Under the pieces are notes generated by a model that was given only the letters and a program-made list of their open reading frames with translations, had not been told where the DNA came from and did not search any database. DNA of 43,988 nucleotides, from positions 1 through 43,988 of the IMG/VR virus record IMGVR_UViG_3300024262_000064; one strand, 5' to 3'. Source of the stretch: a virus. This document shows positions 15,301 to 22,713 of the stretch, piece after piece. The position numbers and the translations under genes are program-made. Positions within the stretch are counted from its first letter, which is position 1; the number at the start of each line of letters is the position of its first letter.

Positions 15301-15947
15301 CAGCACAAACACCTCAACTTGGAAATATAACAATTATAAGTGGAGAAAATGCAAACAATCTTAAATTTGGAAATCAATCTGGAAATATAAATTCAGCAAA
15401 AGAACTTGGGAAAAGTATGGGATTGAACATAACAAGTATGTTTAGAGAAGGGGATAGTGGTTATCATGGATCAGGAAGAGCTATAGATTTTCAAACTCCG
15501 GGGAAACCAGGAAACCGAGGTACACCTGGGCAAATGGCATATGCTAGAGAATTAATAAAGAGATATGGAAATACTATAAAAGAATTAATTTATACTCCAC
15601 TTGGATTTGGTATAAAAAATGGAAAAAAAGTTCCTTTAACTACTTGGGGTTCATTATCTCCACCTTGGGCAGATCTTCCCGAAGGGCATGTACTTAGAAA
15701 ATCTACTAATGCTATTCACTATGATCACGTTCACGTTGCATTTAAAGATGGTGGAACCATAGGTAAAATAGGAAAAAATATAAAATCCATACAAACTGAA
15801 GCATCTTATGAAGAAAATCAGTCTGTAATAATTTTTATACCAGTATTACAACCAGTACCAGTACCAATAAAAGGAAGAAATAGAACTACATTTATTGGTG
15901 GTGGTGGCAGTATGGTAAATAGAGATACTAGTGGATTTGTAAGATGA
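12315..15947 (+). CDS. large tail protein with three peptidoglycan-hydrolase domains
   Basis: 1210-aa virion protein. N-terminal 110 residues are Lys/Glu/Asn-rich and probably coiled. Hydrophobic segments follow at ~112-172 (IFDRINRFITFTLLGWVAVRL) and ~306-374 (Gly-rich, IIGGLVSFIISVMSGE). Three enzymatic folds come next. First is an Amidase_2/PGRP-like domain (~622-768) with zinc ligands His642 (FLHWTAW), His740 (RTHGEWE) and Asp761 (QRWDLD). Second is a SleB-like domain (~833-985) with VASLESGNAQGQADVAQAVYN. Third is a LAS/M15-type peptidase (~1002-1148) with YHGSGRAIDF (His1051, Asp1058) and DHVHVAF (His1138, His1140). It probably opens the cell wall during injection. The hydrophobic part is similar to the preceding gene product. 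Its last four bases (ATGA) overlap the next gene. Confidence 0.8.
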   Translation: MAINTQKLLPPSSSSAIVKSGKIKINKKSKNNSNNNTINIINAIKKELEKIKENLEKIYNLVLDNNKLTEKDLEVKRLSAEKLKFTEKEKGLETKNPEKKDKESGISIPKLGIFDRINRFITFTLLGWVAVRLVKYLPKLLEFSKNLLPVMEFFSSLTANFFKGVVDFIDFGYSAYDKVKEFVKGIGGESFESAFDGFSDNLNKFINLAIIAGMATMGGTDFGPGKKGGTPPTISKPGQGGRPRVTTSGGSGAGRPDLRNPLRQRPKITGTGGGAAGRPDLRNPLRQKPKITGAGGKVLGKLGGLGGRIPIIGGLVSFIISVMSGEPVGRAAAKAVGFSIGSALGTFVPVPFVGTILGGILGDIVGGALYDTLVSNKPKKPKVVAKSKGGQVSTENQEEKLNIKNSLLQKPKVSTRGGKTVGGVAQRKVKKVVKQNIIHSKSTPIDPGKSVGGKENLKKIFPEPSKDKTIWEKAKTINPYGFTTGTSEKMGKIPFLGPLFNIFGKTLLGDFPNKNDYQKVGVSIGAWINTAINQGKLQGNIVSAFSNGGMIEDIGRSDISGWVEKSVEELVKNKVTEAINELKKNLGIKSEDDKDPDHKGGGAGGGGGGYDDSSHGTPGPPVKATSGFNAGKGDKSRKIFLHWTAWDHNKNFNNYHTTFLGDGKAMRNRPYDVDGTEHTAGANTNSVGLSIAAMKEGKENKFGSFPPTVAQVSAMSLEAARLAVAWGWDESTIDKNVRTHGEWERYATKSGILPGAPQRWDLDKLRQSDPMNSGGDKLRKMIKGYFRKLKSGVNIDSSGKVIVKSSGSALAQMSLETATELVDRVSSGVSVSGGNADFWALAAVASLESGNAQGQADVAQAVYNRVASRSNFGQGSNHTIKGHILARKQFQPVEQTKGSYDIWSKIVDKETAIKALSAHPRGKNAAKMIETAAANIRNPNLRKNSAEWVGGRTDFATPSAANKYPGGFGYKERHGHLYGWYVGPGSIAYGKTNPGPAQTPQLGNITIISGENANNLKFGNQSGNINSAKELGKSMGLNITSMFREGDSGYHGSGRAIDFQTPGKPGNRGTPGQMAYARELIKRYGNTIKELIYTPLGFGIKNGKKVPLTTWGSLSPPWADLPEGHVLRKSTNAIHYDHVHVAFKDGGTIGKIGKNIKSIQTEASYEENQSVIIFIPVLQPVPVPIKGRNRTTFIGGGGSMVNRDTSGFVR
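13071..13208 (+). repeat. two 69-bp repeats (GRPDLRNPLRQ)
   Basis: Copies start at 13071 and 13140 and encode AGRPDLRNPLRQRPKITG and a near-identical second unit. Many synonymous differences show the duplication is older than those in the preceding gene. Confidence 0.85.
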
Positions 15948-17263
15948 CAAATATAACTAAGTTCAAAATATATTCAAATTATGGAAAACCTCCAATAGAT
16001 GTTTCTTTGGCTCAGATAACATTAAGTTATTATGAAAGTATTTTAGATTATACTGTAAGAGTAACTGCCTCTTTTGTTGATACTGGTAATAGAACTGACG
16101 GTAAAAATAATGGTTCTATTCTGGAGCAAATAGGTTCTAATATAAATGCTGGAGAAAAAGTTGAATTGCAAATGGTTGACAGTCAAAATCAAAGATTATA
16201 TTTGGATGGAGATTATTCATTACGAGTAAAAGAAGTAAGAAATGTTGTAGAAGATACATTAAAAACTTCCTTTACAATTGACTTTTTTTCAAAGGAATGT
16301 ATTGACAATGAGTTTATTGAAACTAGAGTTCAAAAAAGATATGATGGAAAAATAACAGATTCTGTCATAAAAATATTAAAAAGAGATTGTATTAAAACAC
16401 CAAAATTTCTTGAGATAGATCCTGGAATAAATGATTTTAATTTTATAGGTAATACTGAAAAACCTTTTTATAAATTAGTTTGGTTGGCGAAAAGATGTGT
16501 TCCAAATATTCCTAATGCTAAAGGAAAACTTTCTGGTTATTTTTTCTATGAAGTTGGTGATAATGGTCGTGGTATAGTTGGAGGATATAAATTTAAATCT
16601 ATTGATAAATTGTTTCAGCAGAATCCTATGCGAAAAATGATATTTAATAATACTACATCAATTCCATTATCATATACTAATAAAATTTTACAATATTCTT
16701 TTGATAGTACTATAGATATAGAAAGTTCTACAAGAAATGGGTCTATGTTTCCCACTGAATTGAGAAATTTTGATTTGTATAAATTTGAATATAAAGGAGA
16801 AGGAGAAAAAGAATTTAATCCATCCGTTCAATTTAATCGGGATAATATTGGGGGATTAGAGAAAATTAATCTTGGTGACTGGGGGAATAAATCAACAAGA
16901 ATATATTCCAAGTTTAAAGATATTGGAGTTCTTCCAACTGGTATAACTGTTAAAGACCAAATAGAAAACTCTAAAAAAGAAAACTTTAATATTGAAGAAG
17001 TAATACGTCAATCATCAAATCGTTATAACAATCTTTTTAATATTAAATTATCAATAGCAATTTATGCAGATTTTGGAATACATGTAGGTGACTTAGTGCA
17101 TTGTGATTTTCCGGAAATATCAAATAATAAAAATACAAAAATAAGTGCGAAGATGAGTGGTATATATATGATAGTAGATTTGTGCCATTATATTGATGGA
17201 AATAATCTTGCTTGGACTAGATTAAATTTAGCCAGAGATTCAATAGGTAGAAAACCTTTCTAA
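15944..17263 (+). CDS. baseplate hub-like protein (gp27-type candidate)
   Basis: A 439-aa virion protein read with a 4-bp ATGA overlap from the preceding tail gene. Near the start are strands rich in alternating hydrophobics (ITLSYYESILDYTVRVTASF), as in hub domains of contractile tails. The end, GIYMIVDLCHYIDGNNLAWTRLNLARDSIGRKPF in shape, matches the closing strand pair of hub proteins that lie next to the OB-fold spike. Size (T4 gp27 is 391 aa) and position between the tape-measure-like genes and the OB-fold spike protein support a gp27 role, but the sequence similarity is too weak for certainty. It ends 1 bp before the CP12-like gene. Confidence 0.5.
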   Translation: MTNITKFKIYSNYGKPPIDVSLAQITLSYYESILDYTVRVTASFVDTGNRTDGKNNGSILEQIGSNINAGEKVELQMVDSQNQRLYLDGDYSLRVKEVRNVVEDTLKTSFTIDFFSKECIDNEFIETRVQKRYDGKITDSVIKILKRDCIKTPKFLEIDPGINDFNFIGNTEKPFYKLVWLAKRCVPNIPNAKGKLSGYFFYEVGDNGRGIVGGYKFKSIDKLFQQNPMRKMIFNNTTSIPLSYTNKILQYSFDSTIDIESSTRNGSMFPTELRNFDLYKFEYKGEGEKEFNPSVQFNRDNIGGLEKINLGDWGNKSTRIYSKFKDIGVLPTGITVKDQIENSKKENFNIEEVIRQSSNRYNNLFNIKLSIAIYADFGIHVGDLVHCDFPEISNNKNTKISAKMSGIYMIVDLCHYIDGNNLAWTRLNLARDSIGRKPF

Positions 17264-17264
17264 T

Positions 17265-17480
17265 ATGAACAGAACAATTCAACAACATATCAATGATGAC
17301 AGAGATGAATTGAGTGATTCAAATTTGAATGCTCAGCGTCGTCGTCATTTAGAAGATCAACTTAATTCTCTTGAAAAGTATCAATTAAATCATCCAGATA
17401 CTGATCACGATCCAACAAATCTTGAGTTGTATTGTGATTCGCATCCAGATGCACTAGAATGTAGAGTATATGAGGACTGA
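17265..17480 (+). CDS. small protein with CP12-like C-terminal motif
   Basis: A 71-aa protein. The first ~45 residues form a charged helix (RDELSDSNLNAQRRRHLEDQ). The C-terminus LELYCDSHPDALECRVYED has the CP12 hallmark: two cysteines (Cys57, Cys66) separated by eight residues with a central Pro, then E-C-x-x-Y-E-D. In cyanobacteria and chloroplasts this end of CP12 inserts into GAPDH under oxidising conditions and, with PRK, shuts down the Calvin cycle; cyanophage CP12 is thought to redirect carbon to the pentose phosphate pathway. Here the gene is embedded between hub and spike genes with 1-bp gap and 1-bp overlap. The CP12 N-terminal cysteine pair is absent. It could also be a structural protein that merely resembles CP12. 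Confidence 0.65.
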   Translation: MNRTIQQHINDDRDELSDSNLNAQRRRHLEDQLNSLEKYQLNHPDTDHDPTNLELYCDSHPDALECRVYED

Positions 17481-20470
17481 TGAGTCAATATAATCCCGAA
17501 AAATTTGGTGTACCTTCTCCTATTTGGTTTGGAATAGTTGAACCTGAACCCTACTGGATTGAAAATGAGAAGAATGAAAAATATACGGATAAAAAAGATA
17601 TACCAGGTTGGGGTTCTAGGTATAGAGTAAGAATTACAAGTCAACACTCCGAAAAAAGGAGTGTGATTAGTAGTAAAGAACTTCCTATGGTAGGAGTTTC
17701 TCTTCCAGTAACTGCCGGAACTGGAAGAGCGGGAAGTCGCCAAACATCAAACTTAAGACAAGGTGATTTTGTTTGGGGATTTTTTCATGATCCAGTAGAT
17801 TGCACTGAACCATTTATTGTCGGATGTTTTCCAAATACTGATCAAATAGATCTTAAAAGATTTCCAACTGGAGACGCATATGATCCAATATCTGGATACA
17901 CAACAGAGGGTGGTGCTCCTGTTCCAGATTCTTTAATTCCTGGCAAAAAACAAGGCGATCCAATTGAAGGCGCCACTAAATCTACACTACATTTTACAGC
18001 ATTAGCAGATGCGTCCATAGGAGGTCCAAACACTTCACTTCGGGTTTCTACTGATTGTGACAAAATACAATTAGGAGAAATACAATTACAGATTAGAAAA
18101 TTAATTCAAGATTTAGAAAAATTTAAACAAAGTTTAAAAGGTGACTGGACTGAAACATTAAGAAGACCTATTAAAGAAAATGGACAACAATATAGTCTTG
18201 ATGAATATGTGAATTATAAAATAGAAAATGCATCCAGAGAGATTGCAAAAGGAATGAAATGGATAATTGAATGGATAGAAAAATATACTTTAAAAAAAAT
18301 TAATGCAGCAGCAAAACAGTTATACTTTTTGATGTTTCCAGAACAAAGAAGTAATCTTAAAGATGTCATTGTCACTGTAAATGATTTAATTGCATGTCTT
18401 TTTAGAAAAATAATTAAAAATCTTTTAAAGATGATAGGGCAATTTTTACTTGCGATTATCAATAGATTTATTAACGCTCCTCTTTGTGCTATTGAAAATA
18501 TGGTGGGGGCATTAATTGGAAAACTTACTGGATTGATTAATAGTGCTCTAAGTGCAATTATGGCACCACTTAATGCTCTTTTTGGATTTATTGATATTGC
18601 TGGAGATATTATAGGTTTTGTTCAGGATCTTTTATCATTTTTATCCTGCGAAGAAGAACCGGAGTGTCCAGGAGTACGAGAATGGAGTATATGGGATGGA
18701 CCTCAAACTACTCCATTACCTGATTTGGGTGGATTAGTAGATAAAATAAAAACATTTGCAAGTTCTACGGCTCAAATTGTTGATCCAAATACTTTTGATT
18801 TTAATTTGGATTTTAGTGATATTTTCCAAGATAATTGTAATGTTGACGCAATATTTTGTGGACCACCAAGAGTTGAGTTTTATGGTGGTGGTGGATCTGG
18901 AGCTTCTGGAAATGCAATTGTAAGTGCAACCGGCGATATTTTAGGTGTTGATCTGACAAGTTTTGGTTCTGGTTACACTTCTGCTCCTACTGTAAATTTT
19001 ATAGATAGTTGCGGAAAGGGTAGGGGGGCAAGAGGAAGAGGAATAGTTGGAGGTGGTGGTACTGGTGGAACTCCTGTAACTGCTGGTGGTACTGGTGGAA
19101 CTCCTGTAACTGCTGGTGGACTCCCAGTAAATGCTGGTGGTACTGGTGGAACACCTGTAACTTCTGGAGGAACTCCTGTAACTGCTGGTGGACTCCCAGT
19201 AAATGCTGGTGGTACTGGAGGAACACCCGTAACCTCTGGTGGTACTGGAGGAACTCCTGTAACTGTTGGTGGAACTCCTGTAACTGTTGGTGGTACTGGT
19301 AGAACTCCTTTAACTACTGGTGGAACTCCTGTAACTGCTGGTGGTACTGGTGGAACTCCCGTAACTGCTGGTGGACTCCCAGTAAATGCTGGTGGTACTG
19401 GTGGAACTCCTGTAACATCTGGTGGACTCCCTGTAACTTCTGGTGGACTCCCAGTAAATGCTGGTGGTACTGGTGGAACTCCTGTAACATCTGGTGGTAC
19501 TGGTGGAACTCCGGTAACTGTTGGTGGAACTCCTGTAACTGTTGGTGGTACTGGTGGAACTCCTTTAACTACTGGTGGTACTGGTGGTGCTGGTGGTACT
19601 GGTGGAACTCCCGTAACTGCTGGTGGTACTGGTGGGATCCCAGTAAATGCTGGTGGTACTGGTGGAACTCCCGTAACTGCTGGGGGAACTCCTGTAACTG
19701 TTGGTGGTACTGGTGGAACTTCAGTAACTTCTGGAGGAATTCCCGCAACCGCTGGTGGAACTCCTATAACTGCTGGTGGTGCTGGCGGAACTCCTGTAAC
19801 CGCTGGTGGAATTCCTGTAACTGCTGGTGGTGGAATTCCTGTAACTGCTGGCGGAATTCCTTTAACTGCTGGTGGTACTGGTGGTGGTCAAATAATTGCA
19901 GTGATTATAGATAAACCTGGATTTGGATATTTACCTGATTTTGATGGGAGTAGAGGTGGAGATGGTAGAGTTTGGGCAAGACCGGACCAAATTACAATTA
20001 AAAGAAAAGATGGAACCTATGACACTCCTTATGATCCAGGAGAAGTATTTGAAGTATTTGATGGTGATATAGTAACTGGTCCGTTCACAAAGCAAGACGT
20101 TATAAAATCTCCATTACCATCAACTAACTTTGGTCAATATATTGTTTCACTCAAAATCTGTAATACTGCAATAGTTTCTGCGGGAATTAATTACTCACCG
20201 GATGATAAAATTATTGTTGAACCGGCAAATGGAGCAGTATTAAAACCAAAATTTGGTGTTGCTGGAGAACTTTTGAAAATTGATATTATTGATTCTGGTT
20301 CCGGATTTGAGGAAATGCCCAAAATTTATATCAGATCAGAAACCGGTTATAATGCAGAGATACTTCCAATTCTTTGTGTAAATAGAATAGGTGATATTCC
20401 AGAAAGTGAATACTCAATACCATTTGGTGAGAAGATTATTAAAGTTGTAGATTGTGTGGGTAAATTCTAA
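17480..20470 (+). CDS. central spike/baseplate protein with OB-fold (gp5/VrlC-like) and long Gly-Thr-Pro-Val repeat
   Basis: A 996-aa virion protein. The N-terminal ~130 residues look like the OB-fold of gp5/VgrG spikes: GWGSRYRVRITSQHSEK, then LPMVGVSLPVTAG and RQGDFVWGFFHDPVDCTEPF with IVGCF. A helical, partly hydrophobic middle follows (~195-390), with a Cys-rich linker. Next are GSGYTSAPTVNF-type beta modules, a ~275-residue low-complexity block of GGTGGTPVTAGG units, and more GFGYLP and GSGFEEMP beta modules. Similar proteins are called VrlC or gp5 in cyanophages, from memory. No lysozyme (GH24) motif is visible, unlike T4 gp5; the cell-wall activities are in the upstream gene instead. 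It starts inside the previous stop (TGATG), with GAGG just upstream. Confidence 0.72.
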   Translation: MSQYNPEKFGVPSPIWFGIVEPEPYWIENEKNEKYTDKKDIPGWGSRYRVRITSQHSEKRSVISSKELPMVGVSLPVTAGTGRAGSRQTSNLRQGDFVWGFFHDPVDCTEPFIVGCFPNTDQIDLKRFPTGDAYDPISGYTTEGGAPVPDSLIPGKKQGDPIEGATKSTLHFTALADASIGGPNTSLRVSTDCDKIQLGEIQLQIRKLIQDLEKFKQSLKGDWTETLRRPIKENGQQYSLDEYVNYKIENASREIAKGMKWIIEWIEKYTLKKINAAAKQLYFLMFPEQRSNLKDVIVTVNDLIACLFRKIIKNLLKMIGQFLLAIINRFINAPLCAIENMVGALIGKLTGLINSALSAIMAPLNALFGFIDIAGDIIGFVQDLLSFLSCEEEPECPGVREWSIWDGPQTTPLPDLGGLVDKIKTFASSTAQIVDPNTFDFNLDFSDIFQDNCNVDAIFCGPPRVEFYGGGGSGASGNAIVSATGDILGVDLTSFGSGYTSAPTVNFIDSCGKGRGARGRGIVGGGGTGGTPVTAGGTGGTPVTAGGLPVNAGGTGGTPVTSGGTPVTAGGLPVNAGGTGGTPVTSGGTGGTPVTVGGTPVTVGGTGRTPLTTGGTPVTAGGTGGTPVTAGGLPVNAGGTGGTPVTSGGLPVTSGGLPVNAGGTGGTPVTSGGTGGTPVTVGGTPVTVGGTGGTPLTTGGTGGAGGTGGTPVTAGGTGGIPVNAGGTGGTPVTAGGTPVTVGGTGGTSVTSGGIPATAGGTPITAGGAGGTPVTAGGIPVTAGGGIPVTAGGIPLTAGGTGGGQIIAVIIDKPGFGYLPDFDGSRGGDGRVWARPDQITIKRKDGTYDTPYDPGEVFEVFDGDIVTGPFTKQDVIKSPLPSTNFGQYIVSLKICNTAIVSAGINYSPDDKIIVEPANGAVLKPKFGVAGELLKIDIIDSGSGFEEMPKIYIRSETGYNAEILPILCVNRIGDIPESEYSIPFGEKIIKVVDCVGKF
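19051..19885 (+). repeat. approximately 830-bp G-rich tandem repeat in the spike gene
   Basis: Dozens of imperfect units of about 12, 21 and 30 bp built from ggtggtactggtggaact and cctgtaactgct encode GGTGGTPVTAGG, LPVNAGG, TPVTSGG and variants. Longer blocks recur as higher-order duplications; for example, the run GGTPVTVGGTPVTVGGTG occurs twice. The plus strand has many closely spaced GG pairs. The frame is kept throughout. Confidence 0.95.
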
Positions 20471-21084
20471 TGGCAAAAACAAAAAATTATTATACTATTG
20501 ATTATGGAACAACTGATGGTGATATAAAATTCGGACATGTACACGAAGACGGAGAAATATCCTCAGTAATGCTTCGTGGAAGATCTTCTGATCATTATAT
20601 TACACTTGAAAAAACAGGAAAACCTCATAGAAAAAACGGAACAATTTGTAGATCTAGAGGTACATTTCAAGTAGTAGCAGGTGATGATGTGCAACCAGGA
20701 TCACCGGGAATTTATTTGGAGGCATCTTCAGGGGATATTATTATAGCTGCTCCAAGTGGAAGAATTAGAATGATGGCTGAAAATATTGATTTACATGCTT
20801 CAGGGCATAATGGAGAAAATGGAGTAATCGGTCTTGATGCAAATGAAAAAGTTATAATTAAGGCACAAACAATTGATATTAGTTCAGTAGTTTCTACTAA
20901 AATATTTTCAGAAAAAACAGTAGAATGTATTGGTAATGGAGTTTTAAATATCTATGGTGGATTGGTTGAATGTATTGAAGGAACAACAACTATTAAGGGT
21001 TCTAAAAATGGACCTATTCCTGGATTGGGAACTCTTGAAGAAATTAAATCTGCAGCAAGAAGTTTTCTAGAGGCTTTATCATGA
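20470..21084 (+). CDS. beta-solenoid spike-like virion protein
   Basis: A 204-aa protein sharing 1 bp with the preceding stop. The centre reads PGIYLEASSGDIIIAAPSGR, then IRMMAENIDLHASG and KVIIKAQTIDISS. These are short alternating strands like the triple-stranded beta-helix of gp5 C-terminal domains and VgrG spikes. The start (YYTIDYGTTDGDIKFGHVHEDG) and a small helical end (LGTLEEIKSAARSFLEAL) flank it. Position directly after the OB-fold protein suggests that the T4 gp5 functions are split here: OB-fold in one gene, needle-like beta-helix in another. No enzymatic motif is seen. Confidence 0.6.
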   Translation: MAKTKNYYTIDYGTTDGDIKFGHVHEDGEISSVMLRGRSSDHYITLEKTGKPHRKNGTICRSRGTFQVVAGDDVQPGSPGIYLEASSGDIIIAAPSGRIRMMAENIDLHASGHNGENGVIGLDANEKVIIKAQTIDISSVVSTKIFSEKTVECIGNGVLNIYGGLVECIEGTTTIKGSKNGPIPGLGTLEEIKSAARSFLEALS

Positions 21085-22004
21085 AAATACCAGATTTGGA
21101 GATAGGTAAAAGACTTACTGTTGGCTCTAATATTATCCCAGTAACTTGTTTTGGAATAGGTCCAACAGAAATTCGTGGAACAGCAGCGATTCAGGGACCT
21201 TTGTTGGTCGGGGCATCTCAATCATTCCCGATACCAAATGCTCCAGAAGCGAGTGTGATGATCGCTCGCAGTACAAACCCAGAAGCACCTGTAGTTCCTT
21301 CAATTCTTTGTATTAATAGCAGAGGATTTCCACCAACTCCAATTGATGTAATAGTTGGAGATGTGACTGGACCAGTTGGTATATTAGTTAATTCTCTTGT
21401 GATTACTATTTTAAATGCTACAACAATTAATGTAACTTCTCCTAGTATTATTATTAATAGTTCTACAGTTCATAATGGACCTGTAGTAGTCAATGGAACT
21501 GTAATAACTAACGGTAGCAGACTTCATAATGGAAATATGGTGTTTAATGGTACTAATGTTCATAATGGATCTATTATTCTTACTGGTGTTGGACATGTTG
21601 CAGCCGCTATTCAAAGTAAAAAAGGATTTGATATCCTACACCCAACAAAGAAAAATCATCGTTTAAGACATATTTGTTTAGAAGGACCATCTGCTGAAGT
21701 TTATTTTCGTGGAACATTAAAGGATAATAATATAATTCAAATTCCAGAATACTGGTCCAATCTTGTTGATATTGAAAGTATTGGTATTAATCTAACTCCA
21801 ATTACTTGTCATCAAGAATTATTTGTGGATAAAATTGAATCCAATAGAATAATTATAAAAAATAATGCAGGAGGGCCAATTCATTGTTCTTATGTTGTTT
21901 ATGGAGAAAGAATAGATGGAGAAAAAAATATTCCAGAATATCAAGGATTGACACCTAACGATTATCCAGGAGATAATAATGAATATACGATTAATGGATT
22001 ATGA
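21081..22004 (+). CDS. virion structural protein with HPTKKxHRLRHxxLEGP motif
   Basis: A 307-aa protein with ATGA overlaps at both ends (4 bp each), so tightly coupled in the tail operon. The N-terminal half is beta-rich and repetitive (VHNGPVVVNGT, RLHNGNMVFNGTNVHNGS), suggesting a beta-helix. The C-terminal half has the conserved cyanophage fibre/baseplate segment GFDILHPTKKNHRLRHICLE, then VYFRGTL, IPEYWSNLVD and PNDYPGDNNEY. This segment is found at the ends of several cyanophage tail proteins, often as a proposed maturation or trimerisation domain; its function is not established. I would place it at the tip or periphery of the baseplate. Confidence 0.7.
   Translation: MKIPDLEIGKRLTVGSNIIPVTCFGIGPTEIRGTAAIQGPLLVGASQSFPIPNAPEASVMIARSTNPEAPVVPSILCINSRGFPPTPIDVIVGDVTGPVGILVNSLVITILNATTINVTSPSIIINSSTVHNGPVVVNGTVITNGSRLHNGNMVFNGTNVHNGSIILTGVGHVAAAIQSKKGFDILHPTKKNHRLRHICLEGPSAEVYFRGTLKDNNIIQIPEYWSNLVDIESIGINLTPITCHQELFVDKIESNRIIIKNNAGGPIHCSYVVYGERIDGEKNIPEYQGLTPNDYPGDNNEYTINGL
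21948..21977 (+). promoter_or_regulatory. candidate sigma70 promoter before the oxygenase gene
   Basis: TTGACA (21948-21953), an 18-bp spacer and GATAAT (21972-21977) lie inside the end of the upstream structural gene. Initiation near 21985 would leave a leader of about 16 nt to the ATG at 22001. It is in coding sequence, so it may be chance. Confidence 0.35.
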
Positions 22005-22675
22005 TTAAAATACATGAAATATTTCCAACAATAGTTTATCAAGGAGAAATAGAACATCATGAGCAATTTAAAAATCAATATCTTGAGGAATTAAAAAAAT
22101 ATTGGTTTAATGGTTATGAAAATGAAAGTCCAGAAAATTCTGAAAGAATATTTTTACATCATAATATAAAATATGAAATATTCTTTCAAGATTTACTTAA
22201 AAATGTTTATGATTACTTAGATATTCTTGATGTAGAAATAAATAAATTTAATTTTTATGTTACTAAATCTTGGATTGGTTTTCATAAAAATACTGAGCCG
22301 ATTTTAACCATACACAATCATAACTCATCTAATATTTCTTTTTGTTATTATATAAGTTCTAATGATACTTCAGATAAATTTTGTGTTCATCAACACTTAA
22401 ATAATAATGAAGTATCTGGAGGTATTTTTGATACCCACTCTAAATTTAACACTATTAAGAAATTCAATAAATATAATTGTAATCAATATACAATTACTCC
22501 AATTGAAGGATCAGTTTTAATTTTTCCTGGAAATTTATTACATTCAACCTTAAGAACTCAACAAATGACAGGAGAAAGAATTGTAATTGCTGGTGATATT
22601 GTTATGACTTTAAAAGAAGAGTATCAAAATCATCATCAAAGTATAGTAGACCCTTCTACTTGGACACAATTATAA
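22001..22675 (+). CDS. 2OG-Fe(II) oxygenase superfamily protein
   Basis: A 224-aa putative dioxygenase using 2-oxoglutarate and Fe(II). Motifs are ILTIHNHNSSNISFCYYIS (His105/His107, the first iron-site block of the cyanophage family), then GSVLIFPGNLLHST (His181, distal iron histidine) and GERIVIAGDI (Arg193, expected to bind 2OG). The opening HEIFPTIVYQGEI is typical of phage members. Substrate unknown; in cyanophages such enzymes are proposed to hydroxylate proteins or DNA, or to act on nitrogen or carbon metabolism, without proof. It overlaps the preceding structural gene by 4 bp but may also have its own host-type promoter. Placement at the end of the tail cluster is common for this family. 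Confidence 0.82.
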   Translation: MIKIHEIFPTIVYQGEIEHHEQFKNQYLEELKKYWFNGYENESPENSERIFLHHNIKYEIFFQDLLKNVYDYLDILDVEINKFNFYVTKSWIGFHKNTEPILTIHNHNSSNISFCYYISSNDTSDKFCVHQHLNNNEVSGGIFDTHSKFNTIKKFNKYNCNQYTITPIEGSVLIFPGNLLHSTLRTQQMTGERIVIAGDIVMTLKEEYQNHHQSIVDPSTWTQL

Positions 22676-22713
22676 TAATTTGATTAAGTAATACTCTTTA
22701 TATTGAAATAAAA

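Noticed and set aside
19051-19885. Regular repeats reminiscent of a CRISPR array
   Set aside because: The repeats are in frame inside a long coding sequence, have no unique spacers, and encode a continuous Gly-Thr-Pro-Val sequence.
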